This document shows, piece by piece, positions 24,065 through 33,552 of a DNA stretch of 64,000 nt (position 1 is its first letter; every line of letters begins with the position of its first letter). The notes beneath the pieces were generated by a model. That model ran no database searches. It saw only the letters and a program-made list of their open reading frames with translations, and was not told where the DNA came from. The stretch comes from Pseudozobellia sp. WGM2 (GTDB lineage Bacteria > Bacteroidota > Bacteroidia > Flavobacteriales > Flavobacteriaceae): contig NZ_JADNYK010000003.1 in the NCBI RefSeq assembly GCF_017810075.1, positions 434,001 to 498,000 of the forward strand. Direction: 5' to 3'. A program made the position numbers and the translations under genes.

Positions 24065-24694
24065 ATGTTTAAGTTTATAAAATCGATACTTCAACCCAAC
24101 AAACCAATTTTAGAGGAAAGCGATAACATGAAAAAGTTTTTAATCGTAGGCTTAGGAAATATAGGCGAAAAATATAGCGAAACGCGCCATAACATCGGTT
24201 TCAAAATATTGGATGCATTGGCCGAAAAGGAATCCTTTACTTTTGAGACCCAAAAATTAGGCGATGTCGCTACCTTTAAATACAAAGGAAAAAGTGCTCT
24301 TTGCCTAAAACCATCTACTTATATGAATCTTAGCGGCAAGGCTTTGAAATATTGGATGGATAAAGAAAATATACCTCTTGAAAATATTCTGGTCGTAACC
24401 GATGATATCAACCTTACCTTTGGCACCATTCGTCTAAAGACCAAAGGCAGTGCCGGTGGCCACAATGGTTTGAAAGACATTCAAAATGTATTACAAAACA
24501 CCAACTACAACAGATTTCGTTTTGGTGTCGGGGCTGATTTCGGAAAAGGGAGACAGGTAGAGTATGTATTGGGAGAATGGAGTGAAGAAGAAAGAAAAAT
24601 ACTTTCCGAACGACTTGAAAAATCGGGCGAATTAATAAAGTCTTTTATTTTTGCAGGGGTTAAAAACACCATGAATACCTTTAATGGCACCTAA
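24065..24694 (+). CDS. pth: Peptidyl-tRNA hydrolase
   Basis: Releases tRNA from prematurely dissociated peptidyl-tRNA. Family motifs are FLIVGLGNIGEKYSETRHNIGF with the catalytic His in RHN, KPSTYMNLSG, VTDDINLTFG with the catalytic Asp, and GSAGGHNGLK. The ATG at 24065 gives 209 residues with a 21-residue N-terminal extension seen in some flavobacterial homologues; the conserved core begins at 24128, which is the alternative start. The gene follows the rplY terminator and its 3' end overlaps the convergent lipoprotein gene by 14 bases. Confidence 0.93.
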   Translation: MFKFIKSILQPNKPILEESDNMKKFLIVGLGNIGEKYSETRHNIGFKILDALAEKESFTFETQKLGDVATFKYKGKSALCLKPSTYMNLSGKALKYWMDKENIPLENILVVTDDINLTFGTIRLKTKGSAGGHNGLKDIQNVLQNTNYNRFRFGVGADFGKGRQVEYVLGEWSEEERKILSERLEKSGELIKSFIFAGVKNTMNTFNGT

Positions 24695-25361
24695 AATCAA
24701 CTACTCCCGAATCTGAAGTATTTCCCTCGAGGTCTGTAGTAACCACTTTCCAGTAATATACCGCATCAGCATCAACCGTTATATTTCTAGAGCTTATATC
24801 ACTGTTTAAAGTAACAATTTTTTCATCCGGAGGGTTTTCTTCCGAGAGATACACATCGTACTTTAAAATATCATCATCAAGATCGGCTGCAGACCAATTT
24901 AAGGTAATCTCATTATTGATATCCCTGAAAATAGTTGAACCTGGTTTTGGTGTAATTATTTCTGCAGGAAAAGGGGCATAAGAAGTTTGTGTACCAGGGT
25001 TATAAAAAGACCACGATTCACTACTTGGTGCATTATCTGTTTTTGAGTTTCGTGACACAACTGTCCAAGAAAAAGGCATACCCTTACTTAATGACAAAGT
25101 CTCGACAGTGCCACTGGTAGTTTTAGTCTGAACGGTGCCTGTTTCAAGATTCGTAACCCTAAGTTCATATGTTTCGGTGTGGTCGGAGGTCATCCAATTA
25201 AAACGAACCACGCTACTAGTGCCATTCGTACTTTGTACAGGTGTACATTCAGAATTTCTGGCAGGCGCAATTAGGGTAGCCACTTCAGGTGCTTTAGGTG
25301 GGTCTTTTTTACACCCGCCGACCAACAGCAATCCTAAAATAAACAAGACAACTATTCTCAT
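24681..25361 (-). CDS. Lipoprotein with two fibronectin type III-like domains
   Basis: A 226-residue protein with lipobox VGGC (Cys17) followed by KKD, so a surface or outer-membrane lipoprotein is likely. Two repeats of about 95 residues share the pattern of a W in an early strand and Y..L.V or YYWKV toward the end (FNWMTSDHTETYELRV and LNWSAADLDDDILKYDVYL), typical of FN3-like folds. Its ATG overlaps the stop of the metalloprotease upstream by four bases, so it is co-expressed with it. It may anchor or chaperone the protease, but nothing shows this directly. Confidence 0.75.
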   Translation of the reverse strand: MRIVVLFILGLLLVGGCKKDPPKAPEVATLIAPARNSECTPVQSTNGTSSVVRFNWMTSDHTETYELRVTNLETGTVQTKTTSGTVETLSLSKGMPFSWTVVSRNSKTDNAPSSESWSFYNPGTQTSYAPFPAEIITPKPGSTIFRDINNEITLNWSAADLDDDILKYDVYLSEENPPDEKIVTLNSDISSRNITVDADAVYYWKVVTTDLEGNTSDSGVVDFRCH

Positions 25362-28300
25362 TGCTTAACCACTTTAATCGTTTCTTGTACCGAACTACCG
25401 TTTAACTTAACTATATAAATACCTTGGGGCAAACCGGTGAAATCTAAATCTAACGCTCTACCGTTCGGCTTATAATTACTTGATTTAAGTAATTGACCAT
25501 TACTCGCAAAGATACTGACATCAACATTCTCTTCAGCTTCGGCCAATAACACTTTGGTATGGGCCCTAAATGGATTTGGGAATATCTTGGGTGAGCTACT
25601 TATAAAAAACTCATCTTCAAAAACCCCTTGACAAGACTTAAGAGTCGATACCGCTAACGTATTTTTGCCACTGTTAAGTTTCAATGTAACTTCTGATTTA
25701 TCGGTTTGAAACAACTGCCCGTTGAACTCAATATTATATAGGTCAGATCCCCTCAAAGTAACCGACAGTTGCTCTCCATCATCAACAATCTTCGAAGTTA
25801 CTCCCAAGGCTTCGGGCTGCACAACTACTACTTCGAAACAGTAAGGTTCGTAATCAATTTCACCGGAACTCGAAATACAGAATTCGTAGGTACCAGAACT
25901 TAGCCCCTCTAAAGAAAAACTATCGGTAAAGGTATCGGTTATACTTACATTACTCGTTACCGTTACACTGTAGTCTAAATTAAGTATGGGCTCAATTATA
26001 ATAAGTCCGTCATCATTATTTCTACAAGATTCGCTTTGTACCGAAACTGAAAAATTATCAGTTGGAAACCGGAATACCTGACAGCCCGAGGTATCAACTT
26101 TTGCACCTTCAGGAGTGCCGAGACATAAATCATCGCCATCATCAAAAACCCCGTCTTTATCTACATCTGGTCTAAACTCGCCCTCTATGCACACATCCAT
26201 AGAAAAATCAACTAAAATACCGCCATCTGATGTGGCATTATCTGAAACTTCTAAAATCCATTCCCCGAAAATCGATTCTCCATTAAAAGAGCTAAGTGCT
26301 CCCAGAGGTTTTACTGTACCGGTTATGGCCGTATCAGCATTTTCACCGCATTCGAAAGCATCACCATCATCATCGAAAGTAGCATCGATATTTTGCAAAT
26401 CACCGCAAGAATTAGAAACAAGGGTTACCGAAGTACCTTGGGGTGAAGTAAGGCGAACAACCAAATCTGCCAAAAAACTATGTTCGATATTTAGATTTAC
26501 ATTTATATCGGAAACAGGTAAATCTTCGAAAAATGAAATCTTGGAGGTTATTCTGGGTGTTCCCAAGGCGGATATGGTATTTGGCAACTCCCCACCATCT
26601 TTAGTATCGCAACTTACCTGTACCGTAGTGAAATTAAAGGAAGGATTAAAACTTCCCTCACCACAAATGTTCTGCGGTTTAACCCTCCAATAGTAAGTTG
26701 TTTGGTTTTGAAGGTCGGTCGGCGTAAATGAAATACCCTTTACCGTTGCCTCCTCTACAATATTGGAGAAACCAACGTCGGTCGCAATTTGAACCTCGTA
26801 CGAACTGTGTGATGGGTTATCTTCCCACTGCAACAATGTCTTGACCGAGGCATCGACCAATCCGTTTTTAGGTGTTGTCATCACCACTTCAGGGTAATCG
26901 GTGTCGAATACATTCAGTGTTAAGGTCACATCTCTGACAATACTGGTCGAAGTCGCCACAATTCGAATAGGGTAACTGCCCTCAGGTACATTTTCGGTAT
27001 TTTCAAATCGCACTTCGATATTGGCGTCACCGGTAATTACTGTATCAGGAACTATCGTTACCATTAGATTTTCCGGCACGTCTTCCGCAGTTAACACTAC
27101 TTCTTCACTAAAACCGAGGTAAGTCTCATAATCGAAAGGAATAGTTAAATCGGCAAAGTGGCATACATCAAATTCTAAATTGGAAAAATTCAAAACTATT
27201 TCTGAAACTTCAATAGAGAAATCGGAAGAATTTACGGCATAATAAATATTATCAACGGGCCTAATCATAATTCTGGCCTCACTCGTGGGCAACGCCGGAA
27301 CTACAATATCATGTGAACCATCGTTTTCTACCCCTGAAGCTAAAACCGTACTAAAAGAAGCCCCTCCGTCATTGGAAAGCAAGATATCTACCAATTCAGT
27401 ATTTATAGGTGACACGTTGGTGTTTGAAACATTCCACTCAATGGTTTCTACATCTCCGGCAACCAATGTTGTAGCCGATGCCTGTGAGGTCACTGAGAAC
27501 GGACCGCTATTATTTGTCACCAGAATATTGACCAATTCAGACACAACTTGACCACCGCTCTCGGCATTATCTCTTACCGTTAGGGCAAAATTCAGTTCAC
27601 GTTCTACATCTGATACCGTTTCCCAGGCAGAACCCTGTGTTGGACCCGATTGCGTCAGGTTTCCATTCAGCACCCTTGACAATAATGGAAAGTATCGCGT
27701 ACCATCTGTACTCGGAGGCCGAGACCTAAAGTTAGCTCCACTAGGGTTGGTCGGGCCGAAGGTCGCGCTTGTAACCACTCCGTTATCAATCTGCTCCCAA
27801 GTGTATGTCAACACATCTTCCTCATCTGGATCAGTTGCTACACCAGCAAGTACAAATGCCGTAGATTTTGGAATAATATAATCTTCTACAGCTTCAACTA
27901 CCGGTGGGTTATTCGACAATGATAATAACTCTCCGCAGCTTTTAGACTTTAGATTCGTAATAATCTGTTCAATACTTACATAGTGAAAATAATCATCACC
28001 ATTAGGCAGCACATTATCACTTTCAGTAATGCCCGCATAGCCCATTATGGTAGAGCCGCTTCCGGGTTCAACTTGAACCAACGTGCCTTCTAGTTCATGT
28101 GACCATGTGTGGTTGGCGCCCAATTGATGCCCCATTTCATGAGCTACAAAATCAAGATCATAAACATCGCCTTCAGGCTGTTGGCCTGAAGAATAGGCAC
28201 TCCCTTTTTGACCATTTACGCAAATACCACCTATAAAACCAGCATTACCCCCATTTTCACCCTTATGTAATACGTGACCCAAGTCATAGTTAGAAACACC

Positions 28301-29137
28301 TATTTCTTCATCTAAAGTTCTTTGCGCCTGATTACCCAAAGCACCTAAACTACCTGTATAAGGGTCCGTTGCCGCATTGGTATAAATAACATCGTCATTA
28401 TCTGGCACCAATTCTAAAGTAACTGCCAAATCTGTTTCAAAAACTTCGTTCACTCTTGTTAAAGTCGAGTTGATAGCTGCCAAAGCATCGGCTACAGTGC
28501 CTCCATGATGCTGGGTATATTCGGCGGTCGCTGAAATGGCCACACGATACTTTCGTAGCATTTGATCATTCACGGGTTTGGCAGAGATGTTTGACGAATT
28601 CAGGGCAACTTTTTCTTGAGTCGCACATACAAAGTCGATATCTTCACTGTCTTTCTCAGTTCTTGAGTAAAATACATATCGATTATCTCCCGTTTTTTGC
28701 AAAAAACTATTCGGACTACCATCACTATGTACAACCATCGCCTGTACATCTTTATGGGAAATACTAAGTCTAATCTTATCTTTACGGTTGTTGAGCGAGT
28801 ACCCTTTATAAGATTTTATCTCAGGATATTTTCGGGATAGTTCACTCGAAAGTACAGACGATTCGTGAATTTTATATGCTATCGATTTACCCGTCTCATC
28901 TGGAACATAAACTATTTTAGAAGACCCTTTAGAGGTTGAAATAGAATGTAGGTCTTGCTTGAAAAGTTTTTCTTGAAATGAGAAGACTTGACCTTTCTCG
29001 ACCTTTACTTCTTTAAGGGCTTTTTTGCCCAAATTGCTTTGCGCTGAAAGTTTTTCCCAGTATTTACCTTGCCCTGAAGCGTAAAAGGAGAAAAATACTA
29101 TGGTAATTGAAAAAACAAGACGTAATTTTGTAACCAT
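25358..29137 (-). CDS. Secreted reprolysin-like zinc metalloprotease with T9SS sorting domain
   Basis: A 1259-residue exported protein. The signal peptide ends near YASGQ. A propeptide-like region precedes the catalytic domain (about 195-415), whose zinc site is H333-E-x-x-H337-x-x-G-x-x-H343, with the Met-turn in STIMGYAGI. Then come several Ig/FN3-like domains, a proprotein-convertase P-like domain (about 870-980: GTPRITSKISF...WILEVSDNA) and a C-terminal type IX secretion sorting domain (IFPNPFRAHTKV...GIYIVKLNG) ending in KQ. The substrate is unknown. It is the first gene of a two-gene operon with the FN3 lipoprotein. Confidence 0.93.
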   Translation of the reverse strand: MVTKLRLVFSITIVFFSFYASGQGKYWEKLSAQSNLGKKALKEVKVEKGQVFSFQEKLFKQDLHSISTSKGSSKIVYVPDETGKSIAYKIHESSVLSSELSRKYPEIKSYKGYSLNNRKDKIRLSISHKDVQAMVVHSDGSPNSFLQKTGDNRYVFYSRTEKDSEDIDFVCATQEKVALNSSNISAKPVNDQMLRKYRVAISATAEYTQHHGGTVADALAAINSTLTRVNEVFETDLAVTLELVPDNDDVIYTNAATDPYTGSLGALGNQAQRTLDEEIGVSNYDLGHVLHKGENGGNAGFIGGICVNGQKGSAYSSGQQPEGDVYDLDFVAHEMGHQLGANHTWSHELEGTLVQVEPGSGSTIMGYAGITESDNVLPNGDDYFHYVSIEQIITNLKSKSCGELLSLSNNPPVVEAVEDYIIPKSTAFVLAGVATDPDEEDVLTYTWEQIDNGVVTSATFGPTNPSGANFRSRPPSTDGTRYFPLLSRVLNGNLTQSGPTQGSAWETVSDVERELNFALTVRDNAESGGQVVSELVNILVTNNSGPFSVTSQASATTLVAGDVETIEWNVSNTNVSPINTELVDILLSNDGGASFSTVLASGVENDGSHDIVVPALPTSEARIMIRPVDNIYYAVNSSDFSIEVSEIVLNFSNLEFDVCHFADLTIPFDYETYLGFSEEVVLTAEDVPENLMVTIVPDTVITGDANIEVRFENTENVPEGSYPIRIVATSTSIVRDVTLTLNVFDTDYPEVVMTTPKNGLVDASVKTLLQWEDNPSHSSYEVQIATDVGFSNIVEEATVKGISFTPTDLQNQTTYYWRVKPQNICGEGSFNPSFNFTTVQVSCDTKDGGELPNTISALGTPRITSKISFFEDLPVSDINVNLNIEHSFLADLVVRLTSPQGTSVTLVSNSCGDLQNIDATFDDDGDAFECGENADTAITGTVKPLGALSSFNGESIFGEWILEVSDNATSDGGILVDFSMDVCIEGEFRPDVDKDGVFDDGDDLCLGTPEGAKVDTSGCQVFRFPTDNFSVSVQSESCRNNDDGLIIIEPILNLDYSVTVTSNVSITDTFTDSFSLEGLSSGTYEFCISSSGEIDYEPYCFEVVVVQPEALGVTSKIVDDGEQLSVTLRGSDLYNIEFNGQLFQTDKSEVTLKLNSGKNTLAVSTLKSCQGVFEDEFFISSSPKIFPNPFRAHTKVLLAEAEENVDVSIFASNGQLLKSSNYKPNGRALDLDFTGLPQGIYIVKLNGSSVQETIKVVKQ

Positions 29138-29189
29138 TCAGGGGTTTTAACGCAATCTCAAATATAAGCCTTTTTATTATTTTTAGTAC

Positions 29190-30116
29190 GTGGTAACAGT
29201 CCAAAGCCTTTCCAAATACGATGAACCGCATCCCACGGCAATCACTATAGGTACTTTTGACGGTGTGCATATTGGGCACCGTAAAATACTCGAAAGACTT
29301 ATCAAAAATGCTGCCACACTGAATTTAAAATCAACGGTGCTTACCTTTTTTCCGCATCCGAGAATGGTATTGCAGAAAGACACAGATATTAAACTTCTCA
29401 ACACTATAGATGAGAAAACGCAAATTCTCAAGAACCTTGGTCTTGACCAACTTATCATACACCCTTTTACAAGAGAGTTCTCACGCTTGACGGCCACCGA
29501 GTTTGTTCGAGACATTTTGGTCAACGATTTAAAAACCAAAAAGATTATTATTGGATATGACCATCGGTTCGGCAGAAATAGAAATGCAAACATCACCGAT
29601 TTAAAAGCCTTTGGCAATACCTTAGATTTTGAAGTAGAGGAAATACCGGCACAGGAAGTTGAAGAAGTATCCGTTAGTTCTACCAAAATTAGAAAAGCGC
29701 TCGAAGATGGTGACATTACTACGGCCAATTCTTATTTAGGCTATTCTTACATGCTTACCGGTACCATTAAAAAAGGAAAGGGACTTGGCAGAAAACTTAA
29801 TTTTCCGACGGCAAACCTTCACATTGAAGAAAACTATAAGCTTGTACCTAAAAATGGAGTATATGTAGTTAAAAGCTTATTACTGGGCGATACGGTACAT
29901 GGCATGATGAACATCGGCTATAATCCGACCGTAGCTGGAAAAGAAAAAAGTACCGAAATCAATTTCTTCGACTTCGACCAAGATTTATACGGAAAGAAAA
30001 TTCAAATTGAAATACTTCATCGAATTCGTGATGAGCATAAGTTTGATTCTGTAGAAGAACTGAAACTACAGCTGCAAAAAGACAAGGAAACTTCTCTGAA
30101 ACTTCTTTCAACCTAG
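29190..30116 (+). CDS. ribF: Bifunctional riboflavin kinase / FAD synthetase
   Basis: Converts riboflavin to FMN and then FAD. The N-terminal FMN adenylyltransferase part has GTFDGVHIGHRKIL (about 21-34) and VSSTKIRKAL; the C-terminal riboflavin kinase part has GRKLNFPTANL. At 308 residues it is normal. The start is GTG at 29190, 53 bases from the divergent protease gene. No FMN riboswitch-like structure is apparent upstream. Confidence 0.96.
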   Translation: MVTVQSLSKYDEPHPTAITIGTFDGVHIGHRKILERLIKNAATLNLKSTVLTFFPHPRMVLQKDTDIKLLNTIDEKTQILKNLGLDQLIIHPFTREFSRLTATEFVRDILVNDLKTKKIIIGYDHRFGRNRNANITDLKAFGNTLDFEVEEIPAQEVEEVSVSSTKIRKALEDGDITTANSYLGYSYMLTGTIKKGKGLGRKLNFPTANLHIEENYKLVPKNGVYVVKSLLLGDTVHGMMNIGYNPTVAGKEKSTEINFFDFDQDLYGKKIQIEILHRIRDEHKFDSVEELKLQLQKDKETSLKLLST

Positions 30117-30183
30117 ATTTGTTCAAAAAGTTATGTACAACGCATAAATCTAAAAAAACTTACACCCTCTCTTAAAATCTTGA

Positions 30184-30191
30184 TACCTTTG
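30184..30191 (+). promoter_or_regulatory. -7 element upstream of the HTTM gene
   Basis: TACCTTTG fits TAnnTTTG, 21 bases before the ATG. No clear -33 element. Confidence 0.4.
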
Positions 30192-30212
30192 AGAAAGCAC
30201 TTTTAATCACAT

Positions 30213-31532
30213 ATGAAGCGGTTTCTCTTTACTAAAATCGACAATTCGCCCTTAATTATATTCCGTATATTTTTTGGTGTTTTGGTCGCTTTAGAATGTT
30301 ATGGTGCCATTCTTACCGGTTGGGTAAGGCGAACTCTTGTAGAGCCCCTTTTTACATTCAATTTTATCGGTTTTGATTGGCTACAGCCACTTCCCGGTTA
30401 TGGTATGTATTTCTATTTTTTTGTCATGGGCACCCTTGGCATATGTATCGCGTTAGGTTATAAATATCGACTTAGCATTATTTCTTTTACCATATTGTGG
30501 GCATCGGTTTACCTGATGCAAAAAACATCATATAACAATCATTACTATCTTCTGATATTAATTTCTGGCTTCATGTGTTTTTTTCCGGCACATAGAAGCC
30601 ATTCGCTAGATGTTCGGCACAACCCCTCTCTAAGGGAAGATAGTATGCATTCTTATGTAAAATGGGTCGTTATATTACAGTTGTTAATTGTTTATGTATA
30701 CGCCTCGGTCGCCAAAATTTATGCTGATTGGCTCGATTTCGGTATCATCAAAATACTCATGCAGGGCAAAGCCAATTATCCATTTGTCGGCGCTTTTCTT
30801 CAAGAACCATGGATTCATAAGATTATTGGGGTCTTCGGTATTCTATTCGATTTACTGATTGTACCGGCCCTACTTTTTAAGCCCACTCGAAAAATTGCTT
30901 TTTTCGCTTCAATTTTCTTTCATCTTTTCAATTCGATCATTTTTCAAATAGGAATATTTCCATATCTATCATTGGCTTTTACGGTATTCTTTTTTGAGCC
31001 GGAAACTATTCGAAAGATTTTCTTCAAACGGAAGCCTCCCTACCAAATTAACAAGACCGAAGTACCGATCAACCAGCCATTCATTTACGCCATTGCCAGC
31101 ACCTATTTTATCATTCAATTTCTGCTTCCTGTTCGGCATCATTTTATAAAAGACGAGGTACTCTGGACCGAAGAAGGCCATCGTCTAAGCTGGCGCATGA
31201 TGCTTAGAAGTCGTGGCGGCACTATTAAATTTAAAATTGTAAATCAAGACACGCACGAATCAAAAATTGCCGATTTAGACCAATACCTTTCGAAAAAACA
31301 AAAGAGAAGAATAGCTTCTTATCCAGATTTTATCTGGCAGTTCGCTCAAAGACTTAAAAAAGAACACGCAGAAAAAGGTGAAAATATTTCAGTTTATGCA
31401 CTAAACTCAAAAGTTAGCGTTAATGGCAAAGCATATCGCGCCTTTATCGACCCCACCGTTGATCTGGCCAATGCCGAATGGAATTACTTCTGGCATAACG
31501 AATGGATTTTACCCAGCAAAGGCAGCGATTAG
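30213..31532 (+). CDS. HTTM / vitamin K-dependent gamma-carboxylase-like membrane protein
   Basis: A 439-residue membrane protein. The N-terminal two thirds hold about eight hydrophobic helices and match the HTTM domain shared with vitamin K-dependent gamma-carboxylases: the PLIIFRIFFGVLVALECYG start, the conserved KTSYNNHYYLLILISGFMCFFPAHRSHSLD region, and YASVAKIYADWL. The C-terminal part (about 315-439) is soluble. Bacterial members are widespread in flavobacteria and their substrate is unknown. It stands alone, with its own -7 element. Confidence 0.85.
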   Translation: MKRFLFTKIDNSPLIIFRIFFGVLVALECYGAILTGWVRRTLVEPLFTFNFIGFDWLQPLPGYGMYFYFFVMGTLGICIALGYKYRLSIISFTILWASVYLMQKTSYNNHYYLLILISGFMCFFPAHRSHSLDVRHNPSLREDSMHSYVKWVVILQLLIVYVYASVAKIYADWLDFGIIKILMQGKANYPFVGAFLQEPWIHKIIGVFGILFDLLIVPALLFKPTRKIAFFASIFFHLFNSIIFQIGIFPYLSLAFTVFFFEPETIRKIFFKRKPPYQINKTEVPINQPFIYAIASTYFIIQFLLPVRHHFIKDEVLWTEEGHRLSWRMMLRSRGGTIKFKIVNQDTHESKIADLDQYLSKKQKRRIASYPDFIWQFAQRLKKEHAEKGENISVYALNSKVSVNGKAYRAFIDPTVDLANAEWNYFWHNEWILPSKGSD

Positions 31533-31557
31533 CTTTCCTATACCAAACTAATATTTT

Positions 31558-31938
31558 CTAAAACTTATCGGTTCTCTGGCAGAGTTGCAAAGGCATTCCC
31601 CATGGATCACGCAACATTACAAGATGGCTTCCGTCTTGTTTCTTCACCTCTTCTACAAAAGAGGCACCTACATCTATAAGTCGCATTTTGTCTGCTTCGG
31701 CATTTTCAGAAACCATCGCCAAATGAAAGGTCAGAAAATGTTGTTTTGTAAAATCGGTGATAGCTTCGTCTGGCCTGTGATATAGTTCTACAAAAACACG
31801 CCCTGCGGAATCGGCCAAAAATGTCATAAACGGAGGTTCTTGTTGAGCGCTAGCCACCTGCACTTTAAGATTTGTCGTATACCACTCTACTACAGCGTCG
31901 ACATCGGCTACATTAATTGCAAAATGTTCAAAAATCAT
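31558..31938 (-). CDS. VOC-superfamily (glyoxalase-like) protein
   Basis: A 126-residue single VOC module. Candidate metal ligands are His5 (HFAIN), a Glu in VFVELYH, a His in FHLAM and a C-terminal QLCQR segment. The fold could belong to a lyase, dioxygenase or resistance protein; no substrate can be assigned. Single gene, convergent to the HTTM gene and divergent from serS. Confidence 0.8.
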   Translation of the reverse strand: MIFEHFAINVADVDAVVEWYTTNLKVQVASAQQEPPFMTFLADSAGRVFVELYHRPDEAITDFTKQHFLTFHLAMVSENAEADKMRLIDVGASFVEEVKKQDGSHLVMLRDPWGMPLQLCQRTDKF

Positions 31939-31996
31939 TCTAATTCTGTTTTATAATATAGGCTCTAAAAGTATCCATTTTAAACCTAAGAAAACT

Positions 31997-32004
31997 TAAA
32001 TTTG
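31997..32004 (+). promoter_or_regulatory. -7 element of serS
   Basis: TAAATTTG fits TAnnTTTG, 19 bases before the serS ATG. No convincing -33 element. Confidence 0.45.
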
Positions 32005-32023
32005 CCATCAAAACCGAATACAC

Positions 32024-33295
32024 ATGTTACAATTACAGACCATTCGAGAAAAAAAGGATGAAATCATCAACGCCTTGACAAAAAGGAATATTGATGCATC
32101 GCCCTTGGTGAATGGTGTTTTAGAGCTGGATGAAAAAAGGCGGGCAACACAAACACAACTTGATAATATTTTAGCAGAAAGCAATAAGCTATCTAAAGAA
32201 ATAGGCATGCTTTTCAAAAGCGGAAAACCTCAGGAAGCCAACGAATTAAAAGAGAAAACCGGTACTCTAAAGGAAGAATCAAAAAACTTGAGCGAACAAC
32301 TGAATTCTGTTGCTGAAGAGCTACAGGCCATGTTGTATCAGATACCCAATGCCCCTCACGATTCTGTACCTGCGGGAAACTCTGAAGATGACAACGAAGA
32401 GATTTATAATGAAGGTGAAATTCCTACCTTGGCCACCGATGCTTTACCCCATTGGGAACTTGCCAAGAAATATGATATCATCGATTTCGAGCTCGGGGTA
32501 AAGATAACCGGCGCGGGTTTTCCCGTCTACAAAGGCAAAGGCGCTCGTCTGCAACGGGCCCTTATCTCATATTTTTTGGATAAAAACACTGAAGCAGGTT
32601 ATACCGAAATGCAAGTACCACATTTGGTCAATGAGCTATCTGGCTACGGCACAGGTCAGCTGCCCGACAAAGAGGGGCAAATGTACCATGTAACCGAAGA
32701 CGATCTGTATTTGATCCCCACAGGAGAGGTTCCGGTAACCAATATTCTACGTAATGAAATCGTTTCTGAGGGTGATTTCCCGATAAGATATACAGCCTAC
32801 ACCCCTTGTTTCAGAAGAGAGGCCGGTAGTTATGGGGCGCATGTTCGTGGCCTGAACAGGCTTCACCAGTTCGATAAGGTAGAGATTGTACGTGTTGAGC
32901 ATCCTTCAAAATCATATGAGGCTTTAGACAGCATGGTCGAGCATATAAAGAATATTCTACGAGAACTAAAATTACCTTATCGCATACTTCGGCTATGCGG
33001 GGGTGATCTGGGCTTTACCGCAGCCCTAACCTACGATTTTGAGGTGTTCTCAACAGCACAAGACCGCTGGTTAGAAATCAGTTCCGCTTCTAATTTTGAG
33101 ACCTATCAAGCCAATAGATTAAAACTTCGCTACAAAGATGAAAACGGCAAGAGCCAATTGGCCCATACCCTTAATGGAAGTTCGTTGGCCCTTCCACGGG
33201 TTCTCGCGGGAATATTGGAGAACTACCAAACGGCAGAGGGTATAAAAATTCCTGAAGTGTTGGTCCCTTATTGTGGTTTCGATATCATAGACTAA
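32024..33295 (+). CDS. serS: Seryl-tRNA synthetase
   Basis: Class II aminoacyl-tRNA synthetase (423 residues, normal). The N-terminal tRNA-binding coiled-coil arm spans about 1-110. The catalytic domain has motif 2 in CFRREAGSYGAHVRGLNRLH and motif 3 in LNGSSLALPRVLAGILENYQ. It is monocistronic, with a -7 element 19 bases before the ATG and a strong terminator after. Confidence 0.98.
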   Translation: MLQLQTIREKKDEIINALTKRNIDASPLVNGVLELDEKRRATQTQLDNILAESNKLSKEIGMLFKSGKPQEANELKEKTGTLKEESKNLSEQLNSVAEELQAMLYQIPNAPHDSVPAGNSEDDNEEIYNEGEIPTLATDALPHWELAKKYDIIDFELGVKITGAGFPVYKGKGARLQRALISYFLDKNTEAGYTEMQVPHLVNELSGYGTGQLPDKEGQMYHVTEDDLYLIPTGEVPVTNILRNEIVSEGDFPIRYTAYTPCFRREAGSYGAHVRGLNRLHQFDKVEIVRVEHPSKSYEALDSMVEHIKNILRELKLPYRILRLCGGDLGFTAALTYDFEVFSTAQDRWLEISSASNFETYQANRLKLRYKDENGKSQLAHTLNGSSLALPRVLAGILENYQTAEGIKIPEVLVPYCGFDIID

Positions 33296-33306
33296 AAAAC
33301 TAACGG

Positions 33307-33353
33307 ACCCGAATCGCTGGGTAATTTAAAGGTTCTGCGATTCGGGTTTTTAG
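33307..33353 (+). terminator. Rho-independent terminator of serS
   Basis: Arms ACCCGAATCGC (33307-33317) and GCGATTCGGGT (33337-33347), then a T-run. The 19-base loop is long. Confidence 0.8.
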
Positions 33354-33529
33354 CTTACATCTCGGCCTCAGTAACTTCTACTCTTAAAAATATGCTTAGG
33401 TAATCTTCTACATTTCCATCCATCGTATTCGGGTTACCCAATTTATACACACTAAAAGCGAACGTTCTTGGTTACAACATCTCAAACTAAATTATATACC
33501 CCTTAACAGCTTTTTTCTCGGGGCTACCG

Positions 33530-33537
33530 TAAATTTG
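33530..33537 (+). promoter_or_regulatory. -7 element of the TPR gene
   Basis: TAAATTTG fits TAnnTTTG, 15 bases before the ATG at 33553. It rules out the longer in-frame start at 33535. Confidence 0.45.
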
Positions 33538-33552
33538 CTATATTTCATACTA

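Noticed and set aside
29138-29189. Search for an FMN riboswitch before ribF
   Set aside because: The gap is only 52 bases and lacks room for the conserved RFN structure.
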